Positions 41,644 to 50,503 of a DNA stretch of 64,000 bases are shown one piece after another. Origin of the DNA: Secundilactobacillus kimchicus JCM 15530 (lineage in GTDB: Bacteria; Bacillota; Bacilli; Lactobacillales; Lactobacillaceae). The stretch covers positions 186,001 to 250,000 of the forward strand of contig NZ_AZCX01000002.1 of NCBI RefSeq assembly GCF_001433995.1, read 5' to 3'. The notes beneath the pieces are model-generated. The model was not told the DNA's origin. It did no database searches and saw nothing but the letters and a program-made list of their open reading frames with translations. Positions within the stretch are counted from its first letter, which is position 1; every line of letters begins with the position of its first letter. The position numbers and the translations under genes were made by a program.

Positions 41644-43565
41644 GTGTGACGAAGCGCTTTTGGGTGGCGCTAATTCTTTCAATTCCAATGTTACTTAACA
41701 TGGTTTTGATGCCGTTTCACGTGATGGTGCTGAGCAACGAATGGCTCCAGTTCGGCTTGACCACAGTTATTATGGTGGTGGCTGCCGGGCCGTTTATTCA
41801 GAGTGCTTGGGCGTCCTTTTTAAAGCATCACTCTAATATGGATACCTTGGTTGCGATTGGCACCGTTACCGCTTATGTATACAGTATTTATGCAATGTTG
41901 ACTGATCAGGCCATTTTCTTTGAGAGTGCGGCTTTCGTGATCACCTTCGTGTTGCTTGGCCAGGTTCTCGAAGAACGGATGCGCAACAACGCCTCGAGTG
42001 CCGTCGAAAAGTTGGTTGATTTGCAAGCAAAGGATGCAGAAGTGGTTCGCGATGGCCAGGTCTTGCGGGTGCCGCTTGAAGACGTTCGCGCTGGCGATCT
42101 TGTTCGGGTAAAACCGGGCGAAAAAATTGCGGTTGATGGCACGATCACCGATGGTGGTTCAACGGTTGATGAATCGATGGTGACAGGTGAAAGCATGCCA
42201 GTCACCAAAAAAGTGGGCGACAAGGTCATCGGTGCCACCATCAACGGAAATGGCACTCTCACGTTTCAGGCAGACAAGGTTGGTGCGGACACCTTACTAG
42301 CTCAAATTGTGGAAATGGTGAAAAAAGCCCAGACCAGTCATGCGCCAATTCAGAAATTAACGGATAAGGTGTCTAATATCTTTGTGCCAGTCGTGGCTAT
42401 TTTAGCCATTGTAACGTTCTTAGTTTGGTACGTCTTTCTTGACGCCAGTGTGGCCAACAGTTTAATTTTTGCCGTTTCAGTGGTGGTTATTGCGTGCCCG
42501 TGTGCGCTAGGGCTGGCCACACCAACTGCATTAATGGTGGGCACTGGTCGGGCAGCTAAGATGGGCATTCTGATCAAAAACGGTGAAGTGCTCGAGTTGG
42601 TCAACGAAGTGAAGACGGTCGTCTTTGACAAAACGGGAACAATCACCATTGGCAAACCGGTCGTTACCGATATTGTGGGTGATGAGAACCACGTTTTGCA
42701 GATTGCTGCCAGTTTGGAAGCCGCTTCTGAGCATCCGCTGGCAACCGCGATTACGCAGCGTAGTCGGGAGAATCAGGTGACCGTTTCCGCGGTAGATCAC
42801 TTTCAAGCCGTCAAAGGTAAGGGCGTGACAGCGACCGTGGCTGGTGAGTCAGCCTTTGTTGGTAACGCTAAACTGATTTCAAATAATCAAATGACCGATG
42901 AGTTGCGGCAACGAATGACACAACTCCAACGCGAGGCGAAAACGGTTGTCGTCGTTGGACTGAATGAGCAAGTCATTGGGCTAATTGCAATTCAAGATGC
43001 GCCTAAAGCCACGTCGAAGGTTGCTATCGAAGCCTTGCATGCCCGTGGGTTAAAGACGGTAATGCTGACCGGTGATAATGAACAGGTTGCCCAGGCAGTG
43101 GCTAATCAGGTGGGCATTGACCAGGTCGTCGCGGACGTTCTACCAGGCGATAAGGCTGATGCTGTCAAGCAGTTGCAAGCTAGTGGCAAAGTAGCTTTTG
43201 TTGGTGACGGAATTAACGACGCGCCAGCTTTGACACAGGCGGATGTTGGGATTGCGATGGGGTCTGGGACCGACATTGCGATTGAGTCAGGCGGAATTGT
43301 CCTGGTGAAAAACGATCTTAGGGATGTTGACCGCGCCCTAGCGTTGAGCCAAAAGACGTTTAGCCGAATTAAATTAAACCTCTTTTGGGCTTTTGTATAC
43401 AATGTACTGGGAATTCCGGTTGCGGCCGGGCTGTTTTATGCCGTTGGCTTAAGCTTGAGCCCTGAATTAGCGGGGCTTGCCATGGCGTTTAGTTCGCTAT
43501 CGGTTGTGACAAGTTCGGTCTTATTGAACAAGACAAAGATTTCTCCTAAGAATCAATTTGCTTAA
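41640..43565 (+). CDS. CPC-type copper P-type ATPase without metal-binding N-terminus
   Basis: A 641-residue P1B ATPase that exports copper. Visible elements: transmembrane CPC motif in IACPCALG, phosphorylation DKTGT, SEHP histidine motif, and GDGINDAP hinge. The protein starts right at the first membrane helix; there is no HMA (CxxC) domain or His-rich tail, unlike typical CopA or CopB. Eight helices fit. It overlaps the soluble cupredoxin stop by 4 bases. Monovalent copper is inferred from operon context. Confidence 0.9.
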   Translation: MSVTKRFWVALILSIPMLLNMVLMPFHVMVLSNEWLQFGLTTVIMVVAAGPFIQSAWASFLKHHSNMDTLVAIGTVTAYVYSIYAMLTDQAIFFESAAFVITFVLLGQVLEERMRNNASSAVEKLVDLQAKDAEVVRDGQVLRVPLEDVRAGDLVRVKPGEKIAVDGTITDGGSTVDESMVTGESMPVTKKVGDKVIGATINGNGTLTFQADKVGADTLLAQIVEMVKKAQTSHAPIQKLTDKVSNIFVPVVAILAIVTFLVWYVFLDASVANSLIFAVSVVVIACPCALGLATPTALMVGTGRAAKMGILIKNGEVLELVNEVKTVVFDKTGTITIGKPVVTDIVGDENHVLQIAASLEAASEHPLATAITQRSRENQVTVSAVDHFQAVKGKGVTATVAGESAFVGNAKLISNNQMTDELRQRMTQLQREAKTVVVVGLNEQVIGLIAIQDAPKATSKVAIEALHARGLKTVMLTGDNEQVAQAVANQVGIDQVVADVLPGDKADAVKQLQASGKVAFVGDGINDAPALTQADVGIAMGSGTDIAIESGGIVLVKNDLRDVDRALALSQKTFSRIKLNLFWAFVYNVLGIPVAAGLFYAVGLSLSPELAGLAMAFSSLSVVTSSVLLNKTKISPKNQFA

Positions 43566-43571
43566 AAATAA

Positions 43572-43607
43572 AAGTCGCCTTGGATTAAAATCCAAGGCCA
43601 TTTTTTT
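43572..43607 (+). terminator. Terminator of the copper operon
   Basis: GCCTTGGATT / AATCCAAGGC around AA, followed by a run of seven T. Confidence 0.88.
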
Positions 43608-43621
43608 ACCTCCACTCAAAA

Positions 43622-43653
43622 ATGTTTACAATAAACGTAAACATGTGTATATT
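43622..43653 (+). promoter_or_regulatory. Promoter and overlapping inverted repeat upstream of the DUF2087 gene
   Basis: TTTACA (43625-43630), 17-base spacer and TATATT (43648-43653). The arms ATGTTTAC (43622-43629) and GTAAACAT (43637-43644) overlap the -35 box, a natural repressor site. Confidence 0.6.
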
Positions 43654-43677
43654 GATTTATTGAAAGGGAGATGCTTG

Positions 43678-44394
43678 ATGTTTGACCTGACACAATTAAA
43701 TGAAGTGGAACTGATTAGTGGTTACCACAATATTGGCAATCTCTTGATGTGCAATTATTGTCAATTGACAATGGCCCGTGATCAGGTTTCTGAGATGGTC
43801 ACGCATATCATGGTGAGCCATGGCGGGCCGAAGGAAGCCCTGTTGAAAGTGACCTCAAAGTATAATTCACTGACAGCCACTCAAGAGCAGATTTTAAGGG
43901 CTTTTTTGACGGCTAATAAGGACCAAGAGGTTGCGGACCGGTTGAATCTAAAGTCAGCTACGATTCGTCATCAAAAATTTACTTTCCGCGAAAAGGCAAA
44001 GGCAGCACGGCTTTACATTGCCCAGTACCAAGCTGTTTTTGGCGATACGCCGGTAAAAGCCACACAGTATTTGCCTGTTCCAGCTAGTATCACGCAACCT
44101 GACGACAGGTTCAAATTGACCGAAGGCGCTTATGCTGACCTCGTTACACGGTACTTTGCGCCAAACCAGGCGCGACTAACATTGAAGCAGTGGCCGAAAG
44201 GTGAAAAAAAGCGCTTCGGGTTAATGATTAGAATCAGTCAGGAATTTGAAATGAATCGGCGGTATTCCTTACGAGAAACCGATAATATCTTACGCTCAAT
44301 TTACAGCGATTATAGCTTATTGAAGCGATACTTAATTGATGACGGGTTTTTCGACCGAACACCAGATGGTCGCGAATACTGGCGTATTTTTTAA
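43678..44394 (+). CDS. Regulator with C2H2 finger-like motif, LuxR-type HTH and DUF2087
   Basis: A 238-residue protein of three parts: an N-terminal zinc-finger-like motif C25-x2-C28-x14-H43-x4-H48; a LuxR-like helix-turn-helix (about 60-110, LTATQEQILRAFLTANKDQEVADRLNL ...); and a C-terminal DUF2087 domain (about 140-238). It probably controls its own promoter and the CAT-like/thioredoxin genes that follow. ATG 43678 is chosen for GAAAGGGAG; the upstream open frame runs through the copper-operon terminator. Function of DUF2087 is unknown. Confidence 0.72.
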   Translation: MFDLTQLNEVELISGYHNIGNLLMCNYCQLTMARDQVSEMVTHIMVSHGGPKEALLKVTSKYNSLTATQEQILRAFLTANKDQEVADRLNLKSATIRHQKFTFREKAKAARLYIAQYQAVFGDTPVKATQYLPVPASITQPDDRFKLTEGAYADLVTRYFAPNQARLTLKQWPKGEKKRFGLMIRISQEFEMNRRYSLRETDNILRSIYSDYSLLKRYLIDDGFFDRTPDGREYWRIF

Positions 44395-44415
44395 CCACCC
44401 ATTTAGGAGGAAACG

Positions 44416-45087
44416 ATGCAACCAACAACAATCCCGGTTGATTTGAATTCATGGTCCCGGAGAGATTATTTCTATTATTTTACTAAAATGATGCCAACTG
44501 GTTTTAACGTTAATGTTGACGTTGATATTACGGCGACATATGATGCAGTTAGAGCGGCTGATTATCATTTTTTTCCTGCTTACTTGTACTTAGTGACGAA
44601 AGTGATTCAAGGTCAGCCAGAGTTTATGATGGTGATGCAAGATGGCCGGTTGGCACAGTTCACTGAACTGACCCCTTCTTATTCGTTGTTTCACGATGAT
44701 GACCACAGTATTTCGGGGATGTGGACAGACTACAATTCAGACTTTCAAGTTTTCTACCAAAATTATCTCGATGATGTCACTGCTTATCAGCACCAACAGG
44801 GGGCCGTTGGTAAACCAAATCAGCCAGAAAATGCTTATATGATTAATATGATGCCGTGGCTCCATTTTAATAGTTACACTCCGCTTGTATTCAACGGTCT
44901 GCCGAACTTTTTGCCAACGGTTGAAGCTGGCAAATATGAAATCAAAAACGGCCGGCGAATAATGCCTGTGTCATTTACGATTCATCATGCCGTTGCGGAT
45001 GGTTACCATGTTAGCCGGTTTTTTGATCGGCTTCAAACGGCTTTTGATCACCCCCAAAAGTGGTTGAATTTACCAGTTTGTCGCTAA
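44416..45087 (+). CDS. Chloramphenicol acetyltransferase-like protein
   Basis: A 223-residue type A CAT-family acetyltransferase. The catalytic HHxxxDG motif is seen as HHAVADGYH (residues 190-198), and the N-terminal WSRRDYFYYFTKMMPTGFNV resembles the CAT opening. It may acetylate chloramphenicol or another hydroxyl or amine; resistance is not established. It starts with ATG behind TTAGGAGGAAACG, 21 bases after the DUF2087 gene, and precedes the thioredoxin frame. Confidence 0.82.
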   Translation: MQPTTIPVDLNSWSRRDYFYYFTKMMPTGFNVNVDVDITATYDAVRAADYHFFPAYLYLVTKVIQGQPEFMMVMQDGRLAQFTELTPSYSLFHDDDHSISGMWTDYNSDFQVFYQNYLDDVTAYQHQQGAVGKPNQPENAYMINMMPWLHFNSYTPLVFNGLPNFLPTVEAGKYEIKNGRRIMPVSFTIHHAVADGYHVSRFFDRLQTAFDHPQKWLNLPVCR

Positions 45088-45117
45088 AATAGAGATTGAG
45101 TGAAGTGGGGTGAGTAG

Positions 45118-45429
45118 ACGGAAACTCTTAACATTAACAACTTCAAAACAGCCACTCAGGAGGGCCTTGTCATCATCGACTTCGGTGCCGATTGGTGTCC
45201 ACCATGTCAGATGATGGCGCCCATTATTGAGAGTGCTGCTGGTGATTTTGCTGGGCAAATCCAGTTTAAAAAAGTGGATATTGACGCCAGTCCAGAGATT
45301 GCACAGGCTTTTGACATTCAAGGTATTCCAACCTTTCTGGTTAAAAAAGAGGGTCATCTCATTGACCGGTTTAGTGGGTTCGTTCCGGCCCCGGTATTTA
45401 AATCACACGTGGTGCAGTATTTGAAGTAG
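45118..45429 (+). CDS. Thioredoxin, frame lacking an ordinary start codon
   Basis: An intact thioredoxin fold of about 103 residues: beta strand VIIDFGADW, active site WCPPC (C27 and C30 if the frame starts at ACG), cis-proline GIPTF and terminal helix. Upstream in frame stands a TAG at 45115-45117; the very next codon is ACG 45118, exactly where family proteins start, and GTGGGGTGAG precedes it. No ATG, GTG or TTG occurs in frame before the CxxC; the first ATG (45211) is after it. It is either translated from ACG, recently damaged, or mis-sequenced. Confidence 0.7.
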   Translation, partial: TETLNINNFKTATQEGLVIIDFGADWCPPCQMMAPIIESAAGDFAGQIQFKKVDIDASPEIAQAFDIQGIPTFLVKKEGHLIDRFSGFVPAPVFKSHVVQYLK

Positions 45430-45476
45430 GACTTCAGTTCCTTTGAGCGTTAAAACCTGTTAGACTATTAGAGAAC

Positions 45477-45568
45477 GGATGGTTCTAACCATCCCATGGA
45501 AAGGATGAGTGTCTATGTTGGGCATTGTAATGGGCGTTGCGACGTCACTGGAGGACTACAAAGCCTAG
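45477..45568 (+). other. Structured leader before rsgA with a possible 17-codon peptide
   Basis: A perfect hairpin GGATGGTT-CT-AACCATCC (45477-45494) is followed by AAAGGA and a short ORF, MLGIVMGVATSLEDYKA (45515-45568). GTTCTCC (45569-45575) pairs with GGAGAAC (45586-45592) around the rsgA ribosome site. It resembles a leader, but there is no terminator T run. Confidence 0.35.
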
Positions 45569-45595
45569 TTCTCCGCGGTTGATAGGAGAACAAAA

Positions 45596-46654
45596 TTGAA
45601 TTTGAACGATTATGGCGCAACTCATGAGCAACCCTTAGCTAACGGGTTAATGTTAGCCAGAATTATCGCAACGAGTCACCAGCAGTATACGATTGTGACG
45701 GATGCGGGCCGATACCGAGCTCAGATTGCCGGTCGGTTGGCGAATCAAACGGTTGAGGCGGTGGATTTTCCGACGGTTGGTGACTGGGTTCAGGTCCGGT
45801 TACCCGAAAACGCGGATGATACAGCAACTATTGAACGGCTAAATCCCCGTCAGACGGTGTTTTTAAGGAAGACGGCTGGTCGTCGGTCCGATGCCCAATT
45901 GGTGGCGGCTAACGTTGACTGGTTACTGTTGTGTATGGCGTTGGATGCCAACTTCAACTTGCGCCGACTGGAACGCTATTTAGCCGTGGCAGCCGCTTCT
46001 GGTGCGCGCGCCGCTATCGTCTTAACTAAGGCGGATAAAGCGGCTGATTTAGCGGCTCAATTAGCTGCTGTTGCCGAGATTACGAGTGATCAGCCCGTTC
46101 TGGTCTGTGACGCAACGACAGCGGCGGGGCTGACCGAATTAACGGCTTTCATGCAACCAAGGGTTACGTACGCGTTTCTGGGATCATCAGGGGTTGGGAA
46201 GACGACCTTAATTAATCCCCTCCTGGGCCACGGAGCGTTGCTGACGGCGGCAGTGCGCGAGCATGATGCCCACGGACGGCACACAACGACTTCGCGTCAA
46301 TTATTAGTGTTGGCAAACGGCAGTGTCGTGATTGACACACCAGGCATGCGCGAACTAGGCCTACTTGATGCAAATGTTGATGCTGCATTTGATGACGTTA
46401 AAGCCCTGGCAGCTCGTTGTCGGTTCAGTGATTGTACGCACCAACAAGAACCTGGCTGCGCAGTTCGAGCGGCGGTCTCCGCTGGCGAACTCGACAAAGA
46501 TCGGCTCGAGAGTTACCTTCAATTGCAGACTGAGCAGGCGCAAAATAGCCATTTACGCGGTAAAGCGCGGGAAAATGCTAAAATTGAGCGGATGTTTGGT
46601 GGGAAAAAACAGATGAAGGCCATGATGAAAGAGGCCCGGAAGAAGCGCCGTTAG
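45596..46654 (+). CDS. rsgA: Ribosome small-subunit GTPase RsgA
   Basis: A 352-residue circularly permuted GTPase that helps mature the 30S subunit. An N-terminal OB fold (about 20-90) precedes G4 LTKAD, then G1 GSSGVGKTT and G3 DTPG, the permuted order of the family; the C-terminal zinc site is C-x-x-x-x-C-x-H with a further C (CRFSDCTHQQEPGC). Proteins of this length with an extended Lys/Arg tail are a common second-type RsgA in lactobacilli. It starts with TTG 45596, GATAGGAGAACAAAA before it. Confidence 0.9.
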   Translation: MNLNDYGATHEQPLANGLMLARIIATSHQQYTIVTDAGRYRAQIAGRLANQTVEAVDFPTVGDWVQVRLPENADDTATIERLNPRQTVFLRKTAGRRSDAQLVAANVDWLLLCMALDANFNLRRLERYLAVAAASGARAAIVLTKADKAADLAAQLAAVAEITSDQPVLVCDATTAAGLTELTAFMQPRVTYAFLGSSGVGKTTLINPLLGHGALLTAAVREHDAHGRHTTTSRQLLVLANGSVVIDTPGMRELGLLDANVDAAFDDVKALAARCRFSDCTHQQEPGCAVRAAVSAGELDKDRLESYLQLQTEQAQNSHLRGKARENAKIERMFGGKKQMKAMMKEARKKRR

Positions 46655-46699
46655 ATTGTAAAAGTGATCACCAATCACATAACTGAAAGTTGAATATGA

Positions 46700-46737
46700 G
46701 GACCCTCGTTTGTATAAAATCGGGGGTCTTTTTTTGT
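46700..46737 (+). terminator. Terminator after rsgA
   Basis: GACCCTCG / CGGGGGTC around a 12-base loop, then a run of T. Confidence 0.8.
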
Positions 46738-47123
46738 ATATTTCAAAGGGAAAGTGAGGCGCTTTTAGACTAAATAACATCAACTCGGCTGATCGTTTCC
46801 ATGGAAATAAATTGACAGATAAGATTTGAAATTTAGAAAAAGCGCTAATATATAAAGAAATTAGGTGATTAATTGAGATGAAAAAAAGACTGAAACCGAC
46901 GAATCAAAAAAACTAATCAATATCCAATAATCTCATCATGCAAATAAATATTAAAATGTATATTTGTATAAAGCTGAAAATATGCACTCATGATATTCAT
47001 TTTGTAAGCCTATACATTCCTAAATTAAAGTGTGAAGGATTGTACATTTGAAATGTGAAGTTTCTCTAGAAAGCGTTTCCAAAAGGGGTTACGATGAACT
47101 CGTAAATGAGATAGGAGGCAACG
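46738..47123. other. Regulatory region of the arc operon
   Basis: No gene is visible. The region is AT-rich and contains a candidate cre site at 47068-47081, a perfect ACATTT-G-AAATGT palindrome at 47044-47056 and an AAAAAGCGCTAATA cre-like element near 46837-46850. An ArgR box is expected here but I cannot fix one. AGGAGG of arcA lies at its end. Confidence 0.5.
47068..47081 (+). promoter_or_regulatory. Candidate CcpA cre site upstream of arcA
   Basis: AGAAAGCGTTTCCA matches TGWAANCGNTNWCA at 12 of 14 positions, 43 bases before the arcA start, suggesting catabolite control of arginine use. Confidence 0.5.
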
Positions 47124-48362
47124 ATGATGACAAAACCAATTCATGTTACATCCGAAATCGGTAAGCTCAAAGTAGTGATGCTGAAACGGCCTGATGTTGA
47201 AGTGGAAAACTTCACGCCCGATATGATGCCACGGTTACTGTTTGATGACATTCCATATCTCCCAGAAGCGCAAAAGGAGCATGACAACTTTGCAGATACT
47301 CTCCGGGACAACGGGGTTGAGGTGTTGTACCTGGAAAAGCTGTCGGCCGAGGCGTTAGATGCAGGTGGCTCGGCGGTTAAGGACCACTTTTTGGAAACGA
47401 TGCTGGTCGAATCCGGCTATGCCGCAGGCGTTCTCCACGATGCCTTGAAAGATTATTTAAATTCGATGGATACTTTTGCAATGGTCAACAAGATTATGGG
47501 TGGGGTCCGGAAAAACGAACTGGACTTTGTACCAAGAGACCTTGTGAGTGCCGCAGAAGAAGAGGACTACCCGTTCTTTATGGATCCAATGCCAAACTTG
47601 TACTTTACTCGGGACCCTGCTGCTTCAATTGGCGATGGGTTGAGTATTAATCATATGACCTTCCCGGCTCGGCAGCGGGAATCCTTATTCATGGAAACAA
47701 TCATTAAATACCACCCGCGATTTGCTAACCAAGGTTTATCGGTATGGCGCGATCGCAATCACACGACCCGAATTGAGGGTGGCGATGAACTTGTTTTGAG
47801 TGATACGGTCTTGGCTATTGGCGTGTCACAACGGACTTCAGCAAATGCCATCGAAGACATTGCCCGTAACTTGTTGAAGAGTGATAGCGGATACGAAAAG
47901 ATTATCGCAATTCGCATTCCGCATAACCACGCAATGATGCACTTGGATACCGTCTTTACCATGATCAACCGTGATCAGTTTACGGTCCATCCCGGAATTC
48001 TTGGCGAAGGTGGTCACATTGATACTTGGACCATCACGTTGGGTGGTGACGGTGAACTAAATCTTGATCACCGCACGGACCTAAAGCAGGTCTTGAAAGA
48101 CGCGTTGCACTTGGATGACCTTGATCTGATTCCAACTGGTGCTGGTGATCCCGTTATTGCTGCTCGTGAGCAGTGGAACGATGGTTCAAATACGTTGGCG
48201 ATTGCCCCAGGAACGGTTGTCACTTACAACCGGAACTACGTATCAAACAAGGTCTTGCGTGAACACGGCTTAAAGGTCCTTGAGGTTCTTTCAAGTGAAT
48301 TGTCCCGAGGTCGTGGGGGTCCACGTTGTATGAGCATGCCACTTGTTCGTGAAGATTTATAA
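47124..48362 (+). CDS. arcA: Arginine deiminase
   Basis: A 412-residue arginine deiminase converting arginine to citrulline and ammonia, the acid-resistance enzyme of the ADI pathway. The C-terminal [17 protein letters not shown] holds the catalytic cysteine (about residue 402); [12 protein letters not shown] and IEGGDE are other family landmarks. Starts with ATG 47124 (47127 possible) after AGGAGG. First gene of arcABCD. Confidence 0.95.
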   Translation: MMTKPIHVTSEIGKLKVVMLKRPDVEVENFTPDMMPRLLFDDIPYLPEAQKEHDNFADTLRDNGVEVLYLEKLSAEALDAGGSAVKDHFLETMLVESGYAAGVLHDALKDYLNSMDTFAMVNKIMGGVRKNELDFVPRDLVSAAEEEDYPFFMDPMPNLYFTRDPAASIGDGLSINHMTFPARQRESLFMETIIKYHPRFANQGLSVWRDRNHTTRIEGGDELVLSDTVLAIGVSQRTSANAIEDIARNLLKSDSGYEKIIAIRIPHNHAMMHLDTVFTMINRDQFTVHPGILGEGGHIDTWTITLGGDGELNLDHRTDLKQVLKDALHLDDLDLIPTGAGDPVIAAREQWNDGSNTLAIAPGTVVTYNRNYVSNKVLREHGLKVLEVLSSELSRGRGGPRCMSMPLVREDL

Positions 48363-48388
48363 TTGGTTACTTTTGGAGGTTAAATGGA

Positions 48389-49417
48389 ATGACAGATTTT
48401 AAGAATAGTGTTTTTCAAGGGCGCTCAGTTTTAGCTGAAAAGGACTTTACTGCAGATGAACTGCAATACTTGATTGATTTTGGTCTGCATCTGAAAGCAC
48501 TCAAGAAAGCCGGAATTCCGCACCACTACCTAGAAGGTAAAAACATTGCGCTGTTGTTTGAAAAAACGTCGACCCGGACACGGTCAGCTTTCACAACTGC
48601 CGCAATTGACTTAGGTGCTCATCCGGAATTTCTCGGCGCCAACGATATTCAGCTTGGTAAAAAGGAGTCTGTCGAGGATACCGCTAAAGTGTTAGGGAGC
48701 ATGTTTGACGGGATCGAATTCCGCGGATTCAGCCAACGGGCCGTTGAAGGCTTAGCCGAGTTTGGCGGCGTTCCTGTCTGGAATGGATTAACGGATGAAT
48801 GGCATCCAACCCAGATGTTGGCCGACTTTATGACGGTTAAGGAAAACTTTGGCCATCTTAAGGGCATTACCCTGACATTTATGGGGGATGGTCGCAATAA
48901 CGTCGCCAACTCGCTGTTAGTGACCGGCGCTATTCTCGGGGTTAATATTCACATTTTGGCCCCGAAGGAACTCCATCCTACCCAAGAGATTCAAGATTTG
49001 GCTAACCAATTTGCTGCTAAATCGGGTGCTCAATTATTGATTACTGACGACCTCGATGAAGGCCTTAAGGGATCAAACGTGGTTTACACGGACGTTTGGG
49101 TATCAATGGGTGAGAGCAACTGGGAAGAACGTGTTAAGTTGTTGAAGCCTTATCAAGTTAACATGGCCGCTTTGAAAAAGACTGGCACACCAGATGACCA
49201 GCTGATCTTCATGCATTGTTTACCAGCTTTCCATGATACCGCTACCGAATACGGCAAAGAAATTAAAGAAAAGTACGGCATCACTGAGATGGAAGTGACC
49301 GATGAAGTATTCCGTAGCAAATATGCTCGTCAATTTGAGGAAGCAGAAAACCGGATGCACTCCATCAAAGCAATGATGGCTGCAACCTTAGGGAACCTCT
49401 TCATTCCAAAAGTTTGA
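48389..49417 (+). CDS. arcB: Ornithine carbamoyltransferase (catabolic)
   Basis: A 342-residue carbamoyltransferase that splits citrulline into ornithine and carbamoyl phosphate. The carbamoyl-phosphate motif EKTSTRTR and the ornithine motif [10 protein letters not shown] are present. It follows arcA by 26 bases with a GGAGG ribosome site. A terminator-like hairpin at 49425-49463 separates it from arcC, so arcAB may be expressed more strongly than arcCD. Confidence 0.95.
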   Translation: MTDFKNSVFQGRSVLAEKDFTADELQYLIDFGLHLKALKKAGIPHHYLEGKNIALLFEKTSTRTRSAFTTAAIDLGAHPEFLGANDIQLGKKESVEDTAKVLGSMFDGIEFRGFSQRAVEGLAEFGGVPVWNGLTDEWHPTQMLADFMTVKENFGHLKGITLTFMGDGRNNVANSLLVTGAILGVNIHILAPKELHPTQEIQDLANQFAAKSGAQLLITDDLDEGLKGSNVVYTDVWVSMGESNWEERVKLLKPYQVNMAALKKTGTPDDQLIFMHCLPAFHDTATEYGKEIKEKYGITEMEVTDEVFRSKYARQFEEAENRMHSIKAMMAATLGNLFIPKV

Positions 49418-49424
49418 TTAGATG

Positions 49425-49463
49425 AAACGGGCATATAGTCATCGGACTATGTGCCCGTTTTTA
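49425..49463 (+). terminator. Attenuating hairpin between arcB and arcC
   Basis: AAACGGGCATATAGTC / GACTATGTGCCCGTTT around ATCG, then five T. Confidence 0.75.
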
Positions 49464-49482
49464 GTTAAGAAGGAGAATGATT

Positions 49483-50457
49483 ATGAAAAGTCGAAAAATC
49501 GTTGTTGCGCTTGGTGGGAACGCCATTTTATCAAAGGACGCCTCTGCGCAAGCTCAGCAGGCAGCACTCTTAGACACGGCTCGTTACTTAGTTGAATTCA
49601 TAAAGCAGGGCGATCAATTGATTATTTCCCACGGTAACGGCCCTCAAGTGGGTAATTTACTGCTTCAACAAGCCGCGGGTAGTACGGCTGAAAATCCAGC
49701 CATGCCTTTGGACACGGCGGTTGCAATGACACAAGGTAGCATCGGCTATTGGATGCAAAATGCCCTTGATCAAGTGTTGGCTGAGGAGGCACTATCGGTT
49801 GACGTTGCCACGGTAGTCACCCAAGTTGAAGTTAGTCCAGACGACCCAGCCTTTCAGTCGCCGACGAAACCAATTGGGCCATTTTATTCAAAAGATGAGG
49901 TTGAAACGCTCAGAGCTCAACATCCAGACCAAACATTTGTTGAAGATGCGGGCCGTGGGTTTCGACGGGTAGTCCCGTCACCGAGACCAATCGGGGTAAA
50001 CGAAGCTAGTGTGGTCAATAAGTTGGTCGCCGCTGATATTGTCCCAATTGCAGTGGGCGGAGGCGGTGTTCCCGTTGTTCGAGAGGGGAGTCGGTTTGTT
50101 GGCTGTGAAGCTGTTATTGATAAAGACTTTGCCTCCGAAAAATTAGCCGAGTTGGTTGACGCGGATTTGTTAATTGTTTTGACGGCGGTTGACAACATTT
50201 ACGTGAACTTTAACCAACCAGACCAAAAGCAATTAGACCAAGTGACGGTTTCTGAGCTGGAGACCTATATCGATCAGGGACAGTTTGCTAAGGGGTCCAT
50301 GTTACCAAAAGTTCAAGCTGCCATTGAATTTGTGAAAAACAATCCGAAAGGAAAAGCCGTCGTGACTTCCCTTGAAAATGTTGGGCGATTCCTGAGCGAT
50401 GGTGACGGGACAATTATCTCAGCGGATCACGTGGAGAGCGAATTGGCTAAGTCATAA
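49483..50457 (+). CDS. arcC: Carbamate kinase
   Basis: A 324-residue carbamate kinase making ATP from carbamoyl phosphate, the energy step of the ADI pathway. The family features VALGGNAIL near the N-terminus, SHGNGPQVG, and [10 protein letters not shown] in the ATP site are intact. ATG 49483 is preferred to ATG 49477 because AAGGAG sits at the right distance from it. Confidence 0.95.
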   Translation: MKSRKIVVALGGNAILSKDASAQAQQAALLDTARYLVEFIKQGDQLIISHGNGPQVGNLLLQQAAGSTAENPAMPLDTAVAMTQGSIGYWMQNALDQVLAEEALSVDVATVVTQVEVSPDDPAFQSPTKPIGPFYSKDEVETLRAQHPDQTFVEDAGRGFRRVVPSPRPIGVNEASVVNKLVAADIVPIAVGGGGVPVVREGSRFVGCEAVIDKDFASEKLAELVDADLLIVLTAVDNIYVNFNQPDQKQLDQVTVSELETYIDQGQFAKGSMLPKVQAAIEFVKNNPKGKAVVTSLENVGRFLSDGDGTIISADHVESELAKS

Positions 50458-50503
50458 GTAACCTTGTCGCGTTTGCCTAGATTGAGAAAGGATGTGTGGA
50501 CAC

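Noticed and set aside
43558-43677. Longer N-terminus for the DUF2087 regulator
   Set aside because: The frame runs through the copper-operon terminator and the regulator's own promoter; GAAAGGGAG fits ATG 43678.
45211-45429. ATG 45211 as the start of thioredoxin
   Set aside because: It would remove the first strand and the WCPPC active site; there is no ribosome site before it.
46837-46850. AAAAAGCGCTAATA as a cre site
   Set aside because: Three mismatches at conserved places (T, G and C); kept only as a note.
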